Assembly: GCF_000378965.1 (NCBI RefSeq)
Contig: NZ_KB900536.1
Span: forward strand, 3,101,407-3,165,406
Length of the DNA stretch: 64,000 nucleotides
Direction: 5' to 3'
Origin: Thioalkalivibrio thiocyanodenitrificans ARhD 1
Lineage (GTDB): Bacteria > Pseudomonadota > Gammaproteobacteria > Ectothiorhodospirales > Ectothiorhodospiraceae
Positions 1 through 8,702 of this stretch are shown in pieces (the stretch's first letter is position 1; the number at the start of each line of letters is the position of its first letter). A program made the translations under genes and the position numbers. A model generated the notes under the pieces. The model was not told the DNA's origin and searched no databases. It was given only the letters and a program-made list of their open reading frames with translations.

Positions 1-939
1 ACGCTGGTGGCGGGGGTTGTTGCGGCTTCGCAGGATATTGACGGGGCGGGCGATCATCCCGATGTCCCCCGCGCCGCCGGTTCCCACATCGTGTACCAGG
101 ATCATGTGGATTTTGATCGCGTCACGGTCCCCGTAGGCCCGTATTCGCGTGACGGCTTCGAAGATGTCGAGGTGATGGAGGGCGAGGTCCTGAGCCTAAG
201 CTATGTATTCGACAACCCGGATGTGGCAACGCTTCGCGTGAAACGCAGCTATCTGCAGGCGCTGGAGGAGCGGGGGTTCGAGATCCTGTTCAAGGGCAGC
301 GAGGATGAACTGTCCGGCGGCGCGGGGCGGCTGTTTTTCCGGGAGTCGGGTCTGTACGAGCGCGGGGCCAGGGACTGCTGCCGCATTGCCAATCGCGATC
401 GTCAGGTGCGTTATATCGCGGCGCGGTCCGGGAAGGGTGATGTGCTGGCGGCGATCGCCGTGTTCAATGCGCGGGGCGTCGAGGGGCCGGCGGTCTCGAA
501 GGCGATCGTCACTGCACGGGAGATGGACGCGACCATGGATCATCAGCCCCTGACGGCGGGTGAAATGGAGACGGGACTGGTGCAGGACGGCCGCGTGGCG
601 GTGCAGAACATCCTGTTTGCCGTGAACAGCGCCGAGATCCTGCCGGAATCGATCGAGGCACTGGAGACGATCGCTGAGCTGATGCGCGATCGCCCGGAGA
701 TGAACCTCCTGGTCGTGGGGCATACCGACAACACCGGGGATTACGCATACAACGTGGCATTGTCGCTGGAGCGCGCACAATCGGTGGTGAGCTGGCTGGC
801 CGGGGAGGCCGGTGTTGCCCGTGAGCGTCTGCAGGCGGCCGGCGCCGGCATGATGGCGCCGGTCACCACCAACCGCACCGAGGAGGGCCGTGCCCGGAAC
901 CGTCGCGTGGAACTGGTCGAGCGCGGGGGTGACGCGTGA
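1..939 (+). CDS. OmpA-family C-terminal domain protein (5' partial)
   Basis: The frame is already open at base 1, and the first residues (LVAGVVAA) look like the end of a signal-peptide core, so the true start lies outside the window. The last third is a peptidoglycan-binding OmpA-like domain: it opens with a ILFAVNSAEILPES stretch and carries the GHTDNTGDYAYN and NRRVEL motifs, which in this family surround the diaminopimelate-binding Asp/Arg pair. The middle (about residues 30-170) is an unassigned region resembling the N-terminal part of envelope-stress OmpA proteins. The likely role is anchoring the outer membrane or a periplasmic complex to peptidoglycan. The domain call is firm; the specific function is unknown. 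Confidence 0.88.
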   Translation, partial: TLVAGVVAASQDIDGAGDHPDVPRAAGSHIVYQDHVDFDRVTVPVGPYSRDGFEDVEVMEGEVLSLSYVFDNPDVATLRVKRSYLQALEERGFEILFKGSEDELSGGAGRLFFRESGLYERGARDCCRIANRDRQVRYIAARSGKGDVLAAIAVFNARGVEGPAVSKAIVTAREMDATMDHQPLTAGEMETGLVQDGRVAVQNILFAVNSAEILPESIEALETIAELMRDRPEMNLLVVGHTDNTGDYAYNVALSLERAQSVVSWLAGEAGVARERLQAAGAGMMAPVTTNRTEEGRARNRRVELVERGGDA

Positions 940-1018
940 CCGCGAGTACCCCGCTCATGACTCTGTTCGCAATGCGGGGTATCCCGGCCGCCGGCATGGC
1001 TCAGGGATCACTTGGCCC

Positions 1019-1930
1019 GTGACCGCATCCCGTGAGTTTGATCTCGAGTTCCTGCTCAAGCAGCGGGTACCCCGGGCATGGGCCGCCATGGAGCCGCTGT
1101 TTCAGGCGCGCAGGCTGCGTCAGGCCAGGCGCAGCTGTCAGGTTCGTGACCGCGACCAGGACCGGCTGTTCGATCGGGTCCAACGCGCCTGCCTGTTCGT
1201 CGGCCAGCCGCGCAGTGGCCACAGTGTGCTCGGTGCGCTTCTCAATGCCCACCGGAACATTCTCATCAGCCACAACCTGGATGTCCTGCACTACCTGCGT
1301 GCCGGATTCGAGCGCGAGGAGCTTTTCCACCTGATTCTGGAGCGCGAGCGCTGGCTCGGCAAACGTGGACGCCGTATCGGCGGTTACGTCTACGACCTGC
1401 CGGGCCAATGGCTCGGATACCATGATGAACTGCGCGTCATCGGCGACAAACGGGCCGGCAGCACCAGCCAGCACCTGAGCGCCGACCCGGATCTGTTGAA
1501 GCGGTTTGCCGATCGGCTGGGCATGCCCGTCATCGTTATTCATCATCTCCGAAATCCATGGGACAACATCAGTTCACTGTGGACGCGGGCAGACATTCGC
1601 CGGGGCCGCAGCATGCCGGAGTTGGTCCGGTGGTACTTTGAAATGCTGGAAGGGGCGCTCGCAGCAGCAGCCCGGCCCCAGGAGTCCGTGTGTGTCGTGC
1701 GTACCTACCATGAGGACATGGTGCGGGATCCGTCCATGGTGCTCTCTCCGGTGCTCGACGCACTGGGCGTTTCCAGCAGTCCGGAGTATCTGGATGCCTG
1801 CCGCCGGTTCGTGCATCCAGGCATCCGGCGCACGCGAGACACGGCGCCGTGGACCGACCGGCTCATTGAGCAGGTGGATGAACGGCGGCGCATGTTCCCG
1901 CCCATAGCCCGCTACAGTTGGGACGATTAG
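1019..1930 (+). CDS. sulfotransferase-family P-loop protein
   Basis: About 303 residues from GTG 1019; GTG 929 is an alternative start that would overlap the upstream gene. Near residue 60 is a 5'-PSB-like phosphosulfate-binding loop (FVGQPRSGHSVLG) followed by a helix with HRNILISH, the arrangement seen in PAPS-dependent sulfotransferases. A further arginine/serine patch (LRNPWDNISSLW) fits the 3'-phosphate-binding region. The protein would transfer sulfate from PAPS to an unknown acceptor in the cytoplasm. The next gene starts 31 bp later on the same strand, so the two may be co-transcribed. The family call is good; the substrate cannot be inferred. The start is uncertain because an AGGGA at about 1002 is the only Shine-Dalgarno candidate. 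Confidence 0.75.
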   Translation: MTASREFDLEFLLKQRVPRAWAAMEPLFQARRLRQARRSCQVRDRDQDRLFDRVQRACLFVGQPRSGHSVLGALLNAHRNILISHNLDVLHYLRAGFEREELFHLILERERWLGKRGRRIGGYVYDLPGQWLGYHDELRVIGDKRAGSTSQHLSADPDLLKRFADRLGMPVIVIHHLRNPWDNISSLWTRADIRRGRSMPELVRWYFEMLEGALAAAARPQESVCVVRTYHEDMVRDPSMVLSPVLDALGVSSSPEYLDACRRFVHPGIRRTRDTAPWTDRLIEQVDERRRMFPPIARYSWDD

Positions 1931-1961
1931 CACAGTCCCGCGTACATTGAGGGAGAGCACG

Positions 1962-3095
1962 ATGGAGCCTGTCGGCTACAAGTATATCTCGGCGGACAAT
2001 CACCTCAACACGCCCTGGCTACCCCCGGATCTGTGGCAGGAGCGGTTGCCGAAGCGCTTGCGGGAAGACGGGCCGCGGGTCATCGAGACCGATCTTGGCA
2101 GCTATTGGGTATGGGAGGGGCAGCTCAGGAAGATATCCGCGGTCGGCTCCAACTGGAAGAAGCTTGTTGACGACGAGTTCGGTCGGGTCGAGCTGCCCGT
2201 CGGCGCACTCCCGCCCTCCGATGCACGGCTTGCCGCCCGGCACATGGATATCGCGGGGATCCATGCGGCACTCTTCTACGGAGATACGCGCAAGTGGAAG
2301 GTGGACAATCCGGAACTGCTGGTGGAGATGTATCGTGCCTACAATGATCTCTGTCTCGAATTGTCCTCGGTCGTGCCGGGCCGTCTGATCTATCTGCCCA
2401 ATCTGCCGACCGCCAATCCCGACGCCGCGCTCAGGGAGTTCCGGCGCCTTGTCGGGCAGGGTGTCAGGGCAGTCGAGTTCAGTGTCTTCGATGCTGGCCG
2501 ACCGTTGGCCTCCGGGGTGTGGGAACCGCTTTGGGCGGAGGCGGAGGATCAAGGCATTGTGATATGCAGCCATACCGGTCACGGTGCGGGGGTGCCGCGC
2601 CCGCCGAACCGCGATGGCGCCTCGCTCGCCGCACATGCCACTGCTCCGTTCGTGGCGGCCCGTCCGGTGGCTGATATGATTTTCGGCGGTGTCTTCGAAC
2701 GGTACCCCCGGTTGATGTGGGTGATGGCGGAAAGCCGGATCGGCTGGCTGCCATTTCTTTTCGCATGGATGGATCGGCAATGTGAAATCCGCAGGCCGGA
2801 TGAAACGGTCGGGCTCGGAATGCTGCCCAGCGAGTACGTCCGTCGGAACATCCGCTTTACATTCGAGAATGACGTGGTTGGGGCGCGTCTGCTGGAACAT
2901 GACTGGTCCCTGCTCACCGAGACCGTCATGTGGTGTTGTGACTACCCGCATCCGCAGAATGTCTGGCCGGACCCCGATCCGGTGGTCGAGAAAATGATGG
3001 GCAACCTCGACAGGGCGACCAGAGACCTGATCCTGCATGGACGGGCGGCCGAACTGTTTGGCATCGATTTTCCGAGAACCCCCGAACACGCCTGA
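1962..3095 (+). CDS. amidohydrolase 2 family protein
   Basis: The 377-residue protein starts at ATG 1962, preceded by GAGGGAGAG; the TTG at 1947 is less likely. It begins with the metal-site motif SADNHLN, has the central ICSHTGHG histidine motif and ends with a CDYPHPQNVWPD segment, the pattern of the amidohydrolase_2 (PF04909) TIM barrel related to decarboxylases and hydrolases of the ACMSD type. It should be a cytoplasmic metal-dependent hydrolase or decarboxylase. The N-terminal metal motif is DxH rather than HxH, which is common in this subfamily. The sulfotransferase-like gene directly upstream may belong to the same pathway, but that is inference. Confidence 0.85.
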   Translation: MEPVGYKYISADNHLNTPWLPPDLWQERLPKRLREDGPRVIETDLGSYWVWEGQLRKISAVGSNWKKLVDDEFGRVELPVGALPPSDARLAARHMDIAGIHAALFYGDTRKWKVDNPELLVEMYRAYNDLCLELSSVVPGRLIYLPNLPTANPDAALREFRRLVGQGVRAVEFSVFDAGRPLASGVWEPLWAEAEDQGIVICSHTGHGAGVPRPPNRDGASLAAHATAPFVAARPVADMIFGGVFERYPRLMWVMAESRIGWLPFLFAWMDRQCEIRRPDETVGLGMLPSEYVRRNIRFTFENDVVGARLLEHDWSLLTETVMWCCDYPHPQNVWPDPDPVVEKMMGNLDRATRDLILHGRAAELFGIDFPRTPEHA

Positions 3096-3296
3096 TACAC
3101 TTTCGGGCGTTCCGGGTCGCATGCAGTGCAGCGGCCTGGCGCCGGGTGGCGGATTCTGTAGACTCGATCACTCATTTGGCCTTCCGCCACCGGCTGTTCG
3201 TGGGCCCCCGTATGCGCTCCAGGGCGTGCGGGTATAGGATAGACGACCGGCCGGCCATTCCGGGCACGGCCGTTGTCGTTCCGGGAGGAGAGCTTC

Positions 3297-3935
3297 ATGG
3301 CCATGTTTGATATCGGTAAACGCAGTTCCGGCAGTGATCAGAACCCGAAGGACGAAGGCGGGAATTTCTTTGATACACCCGACACGCCCAGGGAAGGGGT
3401 CGCGCCGCCCCGGTCGGGCATCGCGTCACGCAGCCGGGACGCCGCCATCGTCGGACCATCGATTCACATCGAGGGTACCCTGCGCGGTGAGGAGGACCTG
3501 ATCATCGAAGGGCGGGTCAGCGGTACGGTGAAACTCCAGGGGCACAGCCTGACGGTCGGCACCCATGGTCAGATCAATGCCGACATCTACGCCCATACCG
3601 TCGTGGTGGAGGGCACCGTGGAAGGGAATCTGTTCGGAGCCGAACGGGTCGTGATCAGGCAGTCGGCGAATATTCGCGGCAATATCACCGCGCCGCGTGT
3701 CAGCCTTGAAGAGGGCGCGCGTTTCAAGGGCGCCATCGAGATGGATGCCCAGGTCGTGGAGGAAGCCATGGGGACGACCAGGTCCAGGTCTGCCGCCACG
3801 GGCCAGGGAAGTGCGGGTAGTTCAGCAGGTGCGGGTGCAACGCCGTCGGGCCCTTCGTCGTCCACCGAGTCCGACAAGTCCGGAGCCGCAGACAAGTTGT
3901 CATCCGGCGGCAAGGCCGGCAGTACCGCGGGTTGA
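3297..3935 (+). CDS. bactofilin family cytoskeletal protein
   Basis: The start is ATG 3297, with a strong GGAGGAG 8 bp upstream. The 212-residue product has a short disordered N terminus, then a bactofilin (DUF583, PF04519) beta-helix at about residues 45-150. That region contains the family signatures IHIEGTLRGEEDLIIEGRVSG and VVVEGTVEGNLFGAERVVI. The C-terminal 55 residues are Ser/Gly/Ala-rich and probably disordered. Bactofilins polymerise without nucleotide into filaments that scaffold cell-wall or polarity functions. The gene is followed 28 bp later by a methyltransferase-like gene on the same strand. Confidence in the family is high. Confidence 0.93.
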   Translation: MAMFDIGKRSSGSDQNPKDEGGNFFDTPDTPREGVAPPRSGIASRSRDAAIVGPSIHIEGTLRGEEDLIIEGRVSGTVKLQGHSLTVGTHGQINADIYAHTVVVEGTVEGNLFGAERVVIRQSANIRGNITAPRVSLEEGARFKGAIEMDAQVVEEAMGTTRSRSAATGQGSAGSSAGAGATPSGPSSSTESDKSGAADKLSSGGKAGSTAG

Positions 3936-3963
3936 GGTATTGCGAACACATGGCTGACAGATT

Positions 3964-4599
3964 GTGGCCGCGGTGACCGCCAGGCGTGATGCCTCCGCCG
4001 GTTCCGGCGTGAGCGGCGGGTCGCCTGATCCGGAAGCCATTCACGCCCGACTGCTTGAGCAGGCCCTGCAACCGCTGCTGGAAGGCGAGCGGCGTGTCGT
4101 GCTGGATCTGGGTGAGCCGCACGCGCAAACCGTAGAGTTCTTCAGCGGTTTGCGTGTGCGGCTGATTGTCGGTTCGGCCGTCCCCGAACTCATGGGCTTC
4201 GGCGCGGAGGATGACGAGGCGGAGCTGGAGCGCCGCCTGAAGGCGCTGTTGCCGGACTCCCAGGTCGGCGGCGTCCAGGTGGTGCTGGCCTGGGATGTGC
4301 TCAACTATCTGCAGCCGCGGGTGGTCGAGGCCTTGATGTCCCGGCTGGCCGACCTGCTGCCGCGGGGTGGCCTGGTGCATGGTTTTCTCGCGTACGGCAG
4401 CAAGGTACTCCCGGAAACGCCCAGGGCGCTGGTGATACAGCCGGGCTGCAGGGTGCGCGCGCTTCCCGCCGCCGGCACCGGGGCCCGCAAGGCACCGGGC
4501 TGCTCCACGGGGGAACTCCAACGGCTGATGCCGGGTTTCCGGGTCGAGCGGGCCATCCTCCTGGGGGACGGCATGCAGGAATGCCTGTTCCGTCGCTAG
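3964..4599 (+). CDS. methyltransferase-like (class I SAM fold) protein
   Basis: The 211-residue product starts at GTG 3964 (GTG 3973 is possible). It has the order of a class I SAM-dependent methyltransferase: a first strand RRVVLDLGEP in place of the usual glycine loop, an acidic stretch (AEDDEAELERR), then QVVLAWDVLNYLQP at about residue 110 (motif IV-like), followed by ADLLPRGGLVHGFL. The first motif is degenerate (DLGEPHAQT lacks GxGxG), so SAM binding and catalysis are uncertain. It may instead be a regulatory homologue associated with the bactofilin. No specific substrate is indicated. Confidence 0.55.
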   Translation: MAAVTARRDASAGSGVSGGSPDPEAIHARLLEQALQPLLEGERRVVLDLGEPHAQTVEFFSGLRVRLIVGSAVPELMGFGAEDDEAELERRLKALLPDSQVGGVQVVLAWDVLNYLQPRVVEALMSRLADLLPRGGLVHGFLAYGSKVLPETPRALVIQPGCRVRALPAAGTGARKAPGCSTGELQRLMPGFRVERAILLGDGMQECLFRR

Positions 4600-4626
4600 G
4601 CGGCGATAAGGACACGCATGATCACC

Positions 4627-4655
4627 TTGACAGTTCGCCGCTGACTGTTCAGATT
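4627..4655 (+). promoter_or_regulatory. sigma-70-like promoter of leader A
   Basis: TTGACA at 4627-4632, a 17-bp spacer and a CAGATT hexamer at 4650-4655. The same layout (TTGACA, 17 bp, hexamer) stands 48-51 bp before the related leader element at 8286, which supports it as a real promoter. The -10 match is weak. Confidence 0.5.
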
Positions 4656-4677
4656 TGGATCTTCGATGCCAAGGGAC

Positions 4678-4746
4678 AAGGAGCGCCCCGATGACCAGAG
4701 CCCGAAGGGAACTCATTCATCTGGAAAACATCTTCCGGTTGCCACT
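4678..4746 (+). ncRNA. candidate structured leader RNA, copy A
   Basis: The first 48 nt (4678-4725) match 8286-8333 at 37 positions without gaps; weaker similarity continues for about 20 nt. CCAGA (4695-4699) can pair with TCTGG (4720-4724) across a 20-nt loop. In copy B the same positions read CTGGA/TCCGG, so one A-U pair is replaced by G-C: a compensatory change. The 3' strand can instead pair downstream (CTGGA 4721-4725 with TCCGG 4734-4738), giving mutually exclusive hairpins as in riboswitches or attenuators. It lies about 170 nt upstream of the exported-protein gene at 4918. No known RNA family was recognised. Confidence 0.45.
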
Positions 4747-4778
4747 GCATCCGGGCCGCATCATACGGCCCGGATGCA
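4746..4778. repeat. 13-bp perfect inverted repeat in leader A
   Basis: TGCATCCGGGCCG (4746-4758) and its exact reverse complement (4766-4778) are separated by 7 nt. The hairpin directly follows the conserved leader element and is followed by a weaker GAGCCC/GGGCTC hairpin (4790-4809). No U-tract follows, so it could be an attenuator or processing hairpin rather than a canonical terminator. Confidence 0.7.
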
Positions 4779-4917
4779 TGCGTACGTCCGAGCCCTCTTT
4801 CGGGGGCTCACACGAGCCCGATTCGCACAGGGAAAAAGCGTCTACCACACAGGCTGAAGGGTACGTGCGGGTGTTCGACCCGTTCATAGGCCGGGGCCGT
4901 CAATCAGGGAGAATGTC

Positions 4918-5886
4918 ATGGAACTGACCAAGGGAAAGCTCATCGGTATTGTTTGCGCGCTTGCGGTGATCATCCTGCCGGGCGCATTACCCGCAGGCCC
5001 CGGGGCAGGTGATCGCAACCTCGCACTGGCCGAACGGGTGGTGGATCTGCAGCGCATACGGGACTTCAACCAGGCGGAATGGGATTACTTCATGCGCGTG
5101 ATGCGCGACGAGATGCCGCAAGGCTGGGAAGAGGACATGCCCGCCAAGTATCTTGACCTGATGCGCGAGGTGCAGGTGGACGGACCGACCGGCGCATGGA
5201 TTGACGCCCTTGCCGAATCACTGAGCGCCACCCGCCTGCAGGAGGTCATACGGTTTCTGGAGCGGCCCGATGCCCAGGCATGGATCGCCGACCAGCTGGC
5301 GGTCTATCCGCACTATCTCGATATGACCCTGGCCCATGTGCAGGCGCTGGGGCAGGGGATGGCGGGTGGCATTGTGGATTCCCCGGAAGCCTCTGAACCC
5401 GCGATACGGTTGTCCGACGTCGTCGCGGTGACCGCCAGCCCGCTGGGAGACGTACTGGGCGTGATCCCCGGCGGGCGTGTCGAGTTGTCGTCCGAAATCC
5501 GTTATTTCGAGACCGTGCGGATTCCGGCGAACCATGCTGCCGTGGGGGCGGTATTCAACGACCTGGAGGTTCACCTGTATCCGGAGGGAGAAGCCGGTGC
5601 CCGGATCGGTCGCGTGTCCGGCGAGCGCGGCTATGATCGCCCGGAGGCGTGCGAGAGCGCCCGCACGGCGCTGGAGCAGGGACTGGCGGGTTACTTCAGC
5701 CATGCCGACACCATGGATTGCGGCGGCATCCGTTACGTCACTTCTGACGGGGATACGCACATGACCCTCAATTGCCTGGACCAGAAGGCATTCGGGGGCA
5801 GTCGACTGCATCTGTCGGTACGTCACGATCCCACCGGGCGGGCCCTGGATGAGGGCTTCAGGGCATTTGTCATGGACGACGAGTGA
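4918..5886 (+). CDS. exported protein, possibly DUF2059-like N-terminal part
   Basis: The 322-residue protein has a signal-like N terminus (KGKLIGIVCALAVIILPG, residues 5-22) and a mature chain of mixed helices. Residues about 30-150 (repeated helices with a LSATRLQEVIRFLERPDAQ segment) resemble DUF2059-type envelope proteins; the C-terminal 170 residues carry two paired cysteines (ACES, DCGG, NCLD) and are unassigned. It probably acts in the periplasm. The start is supported by AGGGAGAATGTC just upstream. The gene follows a 318-bp leader with its own promoter and structured element. It is not a family I can name firmly. Confidence 0.65.
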   Translation: MELTKGKLIGIVCALAVIILPGALPAGPGAGDRNLALAERVVDLQRIRDFNQAEWDYFMRVMRDEMPQGWEEDMPAKYLDLMREVQVDGPTGAWIDALAESLSATRLQEVIRFLERPDAQAWIADQLAVYPHYLDMTLAHVQALGQGMAGGIVDSPEASEPAIRLSDVVAVTASPLGDVLGVIPGGRVELSSEIRYFETVRIPANHAAVGAVFNDLEVHLYPEGEAGARIGRVSGERGYDRPEACESARTALEQGLAGYFSHADTMDCGGIRYVTSDGDTHMTLNCLDQKAFGGSRLHLSVRHDPTGRALDEGFRAFVMDDE

Positions 5887-6001
5887 GATGCCTGGGACTA
5901 GCCCGGCCGAAGATCGGCGGCAGGGCGGGCGTCCTGGCCGCCTGTTCCCTCCTTGACGCTTTTTCGAGAACTCCCGGCGTCCGGAATGATCAAACCCTTG
6001 C

Positions 6002-6553
6002 ATGAGGGACACACCGCTCATTCCGGCCCGCCGGCGATTGCTGGCCGCCCTTGGCCTGGCATTTTCGGCATCCTGGCTGAAGGGCTGCGGCGATCCTGCC
6101 GGGGCCGGCGGGGATCTGCCGTTCGAGCCGCTGGACCTGAGCGATGCGCGGTGGCGGGAGATCCTCACCGCGGCCCAGTACCGCATCCTGCGCCGCGAAG
6201 GCACCGAGCCGCCGTTCTCCAGTCCGCTGGACAAGGAGTATGGTGACGGCACGTATGTCTGCGCCGGCTGTTTCCTGCCGCTGTTCTCCAGTGCCCACAA
6301 GTACGATTCGGGCACCGGCTGGCCGAGCTTCCGGCAGCCCATCAACGCGACCCATGTGGGCACCAGACGCGATTTCCGGTTGATTATCCCGCGCACCGAG
6401 TATCACTGCGCCCGCTGCGGCGGCCACCAGGGCCATGTATTCGATGACGGCCCCCCGCCCACTGGCCAGCGCTGGTGCAACAACGGTCTGGCGCTGGCGT
6501 TCGTGCCCGCCGGCAGGCCGATGCCCGGGCTGAGGCCCGCGGAAGACGGCTGA
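6002..6553 (+). CDS. msrB: peptide-methionine (R)-S-oxide reductase, exported
   Basis: The 183-residue protein has a twin-arginine-like, lipoprotein-like leader (RRRLLAALGLAFSASWLKGC) and then a complete MsrB domain. The structural zinc cysteines appear as CAGC and CARCGG, the substrate loop as GTGWPSF, and the catalytic cysteine in RWCNN near residue 160. The usual recycling cysteine before GWPSF is Thr here, so resolution must use another cysteine or thioredoxin directly. It would repair oxidised methionine in envelope proteins. It stands alone, in the same orientation as its neighbours. The family call is strong; lipidation at the leader cysteine is inferred. Confidence 0.92.
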   Translation: MRDTPLIPARRRLLAALGLAFSASWLKGCGDPAGAGGDLPFEPLDLSDARWREILTAAQYRILRREGTEPPFSSPLDKEYGDGTYVCAGCFLPLFSSAHKYDSGTGWPSFRQPINATHVGTRRDFRLIIPRTEYHCARCGGHQGHVFDDGPPPTGQRWCNNGLALAFVPAGRPMPGLRPAEDG

Positions 6554-6736
6554 TGGCGGGTGACCCGGCACGGCGGACGGGTGGAGAACAGAAAGGCTGC
6601 CCCGGCTTCGTGTCCCTGCCGGCTGGTGGGTCACGGAAGATAGGGCCGGATCGGGTTGATCGCGATTGTTCACCCGTTCGATTCGGTATGCCGCCGCCGG
6701 TACAATGGGCACCTGATTCCCGGAGACGGCAGGGAC

Positions 6737-7504
6737 ATGTTCGGATTCCTTCAGAAACAGCCGCTGATCGATAACGCGACGCGCCAATGGCTGATGGATA
6801 TCTATGCCTGGGCGCTGCGTCATTTCGGCGCGGACGTTTTCTATCAGGAGAGCATCCTGGTGACTCCCACGGAAGCACACTTCCCGGGGCGGGCCGACTC
6901 GGTCCACGGGATGGCGGAGCTGGTGTTTGAACAGGTCAAGCGCCATGCGGGCGTGGCCCATTGGCCCACCCGGCTGGTGCCGCCCGGGGCGTTTGATCCG
7001 GACATCCCGCAGCGGCTGGAGCTGACCGGCGCCGTTCGGGGGGCGAAGGGGGTGGCCCCCGTGGCGGTAGACCCGGGCCACCGCCTGACGATCACCTACC
7101 AGCCGAATATGGTAAACGATCCGGAGGCGCTGATCGCCGCCTTTGCCCACACACTGGCCAGCTACATGGCGGCCCTTGCCGGTGACGAGCCTCCGGGCGG
7201 CCGGGAAAACTGGCCCCAGATGACGGAGGTGCTGGCGGTGTTCATGGGCTTTGGCGTGATGATCGCGAACACGGCCTACGCCGCCCCGAAGACGGGCTGC
7301 GGCAGCTGCCGGATGCCGGGCGCGGAGCGCGCCAGCTATCTCTCCCAGTACGATCTGACCTATGCCCTGGCACTGTTCTGCGCGCTCAAGGGCATTCCGC
7401 AAGGCGAGGCACTTCGCCACCTGAAGGGCCCGCTGAAGGGGTACTTCAGGAAGGCGATCAAGGAGGCCGGCCGGGACGGCGGGACGATCTCCTGCCCGGC
7501 CTGA
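6737..7504 (+). CDS. conserved hypothetical protein
   Basis: ATG 6737 lies a short distance after GGAGACGGCAGGG and begins MFGFLQKQPL; longer starts near 6656 lack a ribosome site. The 255-residue protein is cytoplasmic by composition. It has a central HRLTITYQPNMVNDPE segment with an adjacent helix (AFAHTLASYMA), then a CGSCRMPGAERASYLSQYDL stretch with two close cysteines and a C-terminal helical region (ALALFCALKG). It resembles uncharacterised proteins of several hundred residues found in Xanthomonadales and related groups, but I cannot name a domain or function. Confidence 0.75.
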   Translation: MFGFLQKQPLIDNATRQWLMDIYAWALRHFGADVFYQESILVTPTEAHFPGRADSVHGMAELVFEQVKRHAGVAHWPTRLVPPGAFDPDIPQRLELTGAVRGAKGVAPVAVDPGHRLTITYQPNMVNDPEALIAAFAHTLASYMAALAGDEPPGGRENWPQMTEVLAVFMGFGVMIANTAYAAPKTGCGSCRMPGAERASYLSQYDLTYALALFCALKGIPQGEALRHLKGPLKGYFRKAIKEAGRDGGTISCPA

Positions 7505-7539
7505 TCCGTACGGCGGACAAGGGGCGCGCCCGGTAGAGA

Positions 7540-8010
7540 TCATGGGTCGTCGCCGAGGTCTTCTTCCGATTGGGTCCAGGCGTCGTGCAATGCCTGGTAG
7601 GCATCCGAAAAACCTTTCCTCACCCGATCCCAGGAATCGGCCGAACTCTCCTTCAGGGCATCGTAGCGGTCGGCCACCTGATCCCGATGCCTGCGCAGTG
7701 TCTCGAGGTTGTCCCGGGCCTGCTCGCGTGCCGCCTTGTCCATCCTGTCCCAGTTGGCACGCATGCGCGCGTCGAGCGCTTCGATGCGTGCATCGAGACG
7801 CTCGAGGGCCCTGGCCGTCTTCTCGATGGCTTCGTCGCGCTGTTCAGCCGAATAGGTCCTGAGCGAGTCCATCAGTTCCCGCGCATCCTGTCTCACCTGC
7901 TCTGCGCTGGGTTTTTCAGCAGGGGTGTCCGCGTGGATCACGGGGGCCAACCCCGGAACCGCGAGCAGGGAGATGATCAGGGACCAACGGATCATGGTTG
8001 CATGTTTCAT
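7540..8010 (-). CDS. periplasmic coiled-coil protein
   Basis: Starts at the ATG whose complement is 8008-8010, preceded by AAAGGGGATAGAC. The 156-residue product has a signal peptide (IRWSLIISLLAVPGLAPVIHA) and a mature chain that is almost entirely charged helix: repeated Arg/Glu/Ala segments such as ALERLDARIEALDARMRANW and RDNLETLRRHRDQVADRY predict a long coiled coil. The family is unknown; similar small exported helical proteins accompany envelope stress systems. It converges with the upstream plus-strand gene, and its 5' side faces the 8.2-kb leader. Confidence 0.75.
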   Translation of the reverse strand: MKHATMIRWSLIISLLAVPGLAPVIHADTPAEKPSAEQVRQDARELMDSLRTYSAEQRDEAIEKTARALERLDARIEALDARMRANWDRMDKAAREQARDNLETLRRHRDQVADRYDALKESSADSWDRVRKGFSDAYQALHDAWTQSEEDLGDDP

Positions 8011-8237
8011 GTCTATCCCCTTTGGATTTGCGCGAAGGTTATGGAGATCATCCGGCGGCATGGGTATCCAGGCAAGCGGACGGTCATGTTTCTGTGAATC
8101 CGGTAGAAGGGAACATCGACAGGTCGAGGCATCGTGCGGCAGTCACGCCGGGAAACGAATTTCCGGGTTCCGGATCGGTTATCGGGCCGTGCGGGGCATC
8201 CGATGACGAAAATGAATCTCACGTCTCACTTTCGCGA

Positions 8238-8266
8238 TTGACACCCCGATACCTGCCGGCTAGCTT
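8238..8266 (+). promoter_or_regulatory. sigma-70 promoter of leader B
   Basis: Consensus TTGACA at 8238-8243, a 17-bp spacer and TAGCTT at 8261-8266. A start near 8273 would place the structured element about 13 nt into the transcript. The same geometry occurs at 4627. Confidence 0.6.
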
Positions 8267-8285
8267 CGGATTAAACTCCTGGGAG

Positions 8286-8358
8286 AAGGACTGCTCCAAT
8301 GACTGGAGCGAGAAAGGAACTCGTTCATCCGGATTTGACTCCGGATGGCCACCCCGTC
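8286..8358 (+). ncRNA. candidate structured leader RNA, copy B
   Basis: Second copy of the element at 4678 (37 of 48 identities). CTGGA (8303-8307) pairs with TCCGG (8328-8332) over the same 20-nt loop as copy A. Alternatively ATCCGGA (8327-8333) pairs perfectly with TCCGGAT (8340-8346), and GCTCCA (8293-8298) with TGGAGC (8304-8309). The competing pairings resemble a conformational switch. The rest of 8011-8702 holds no gene I can support: 8011-8237 shows nothing and 8359-8690 is GC-rich leader. The gene served would be the metalloprotease at 8703, about 345 nt downstream. Confidence 0.45.
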
Positions 8359-8702
8359 TGCCACCGTATCCGTCGGCGCTTCCCGCGCGCGCAGGAGCCG
8401 TCCTCCGGAAAGGGCCTTGCGCACCGCAATGGCCGGCAACGCGTTTCGTTGCGTGCGGTGTCCATCTCCACCCCGACCCCGATTGCATCCTTGTCACCAC
8501 CCGCGCCGCGATGGAGGCGGACGTGTGCAAGCGCCTTGTCGATCGGGGCCATGCATCTCCGAATCCGCCCCACGGATCGCCCGGGCTGCCCCGCACATCT
8601 GCGCGCACGGGCCTCCGGCCGGTTGCCGGCCGCATTCTTGACCGGCTCCCCGGCACCGGGGCGGTCTGGCGTTCCGATCCGCCGATTGCCAGGAGGACGA
8701 TC

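Noticed and set aside
4678-4746. Possible glycine riboswitch from the CCGAAGG and AACTC words
   Set aside because: The order of conserved segments and the stem pairing do not fit the glycine fold.
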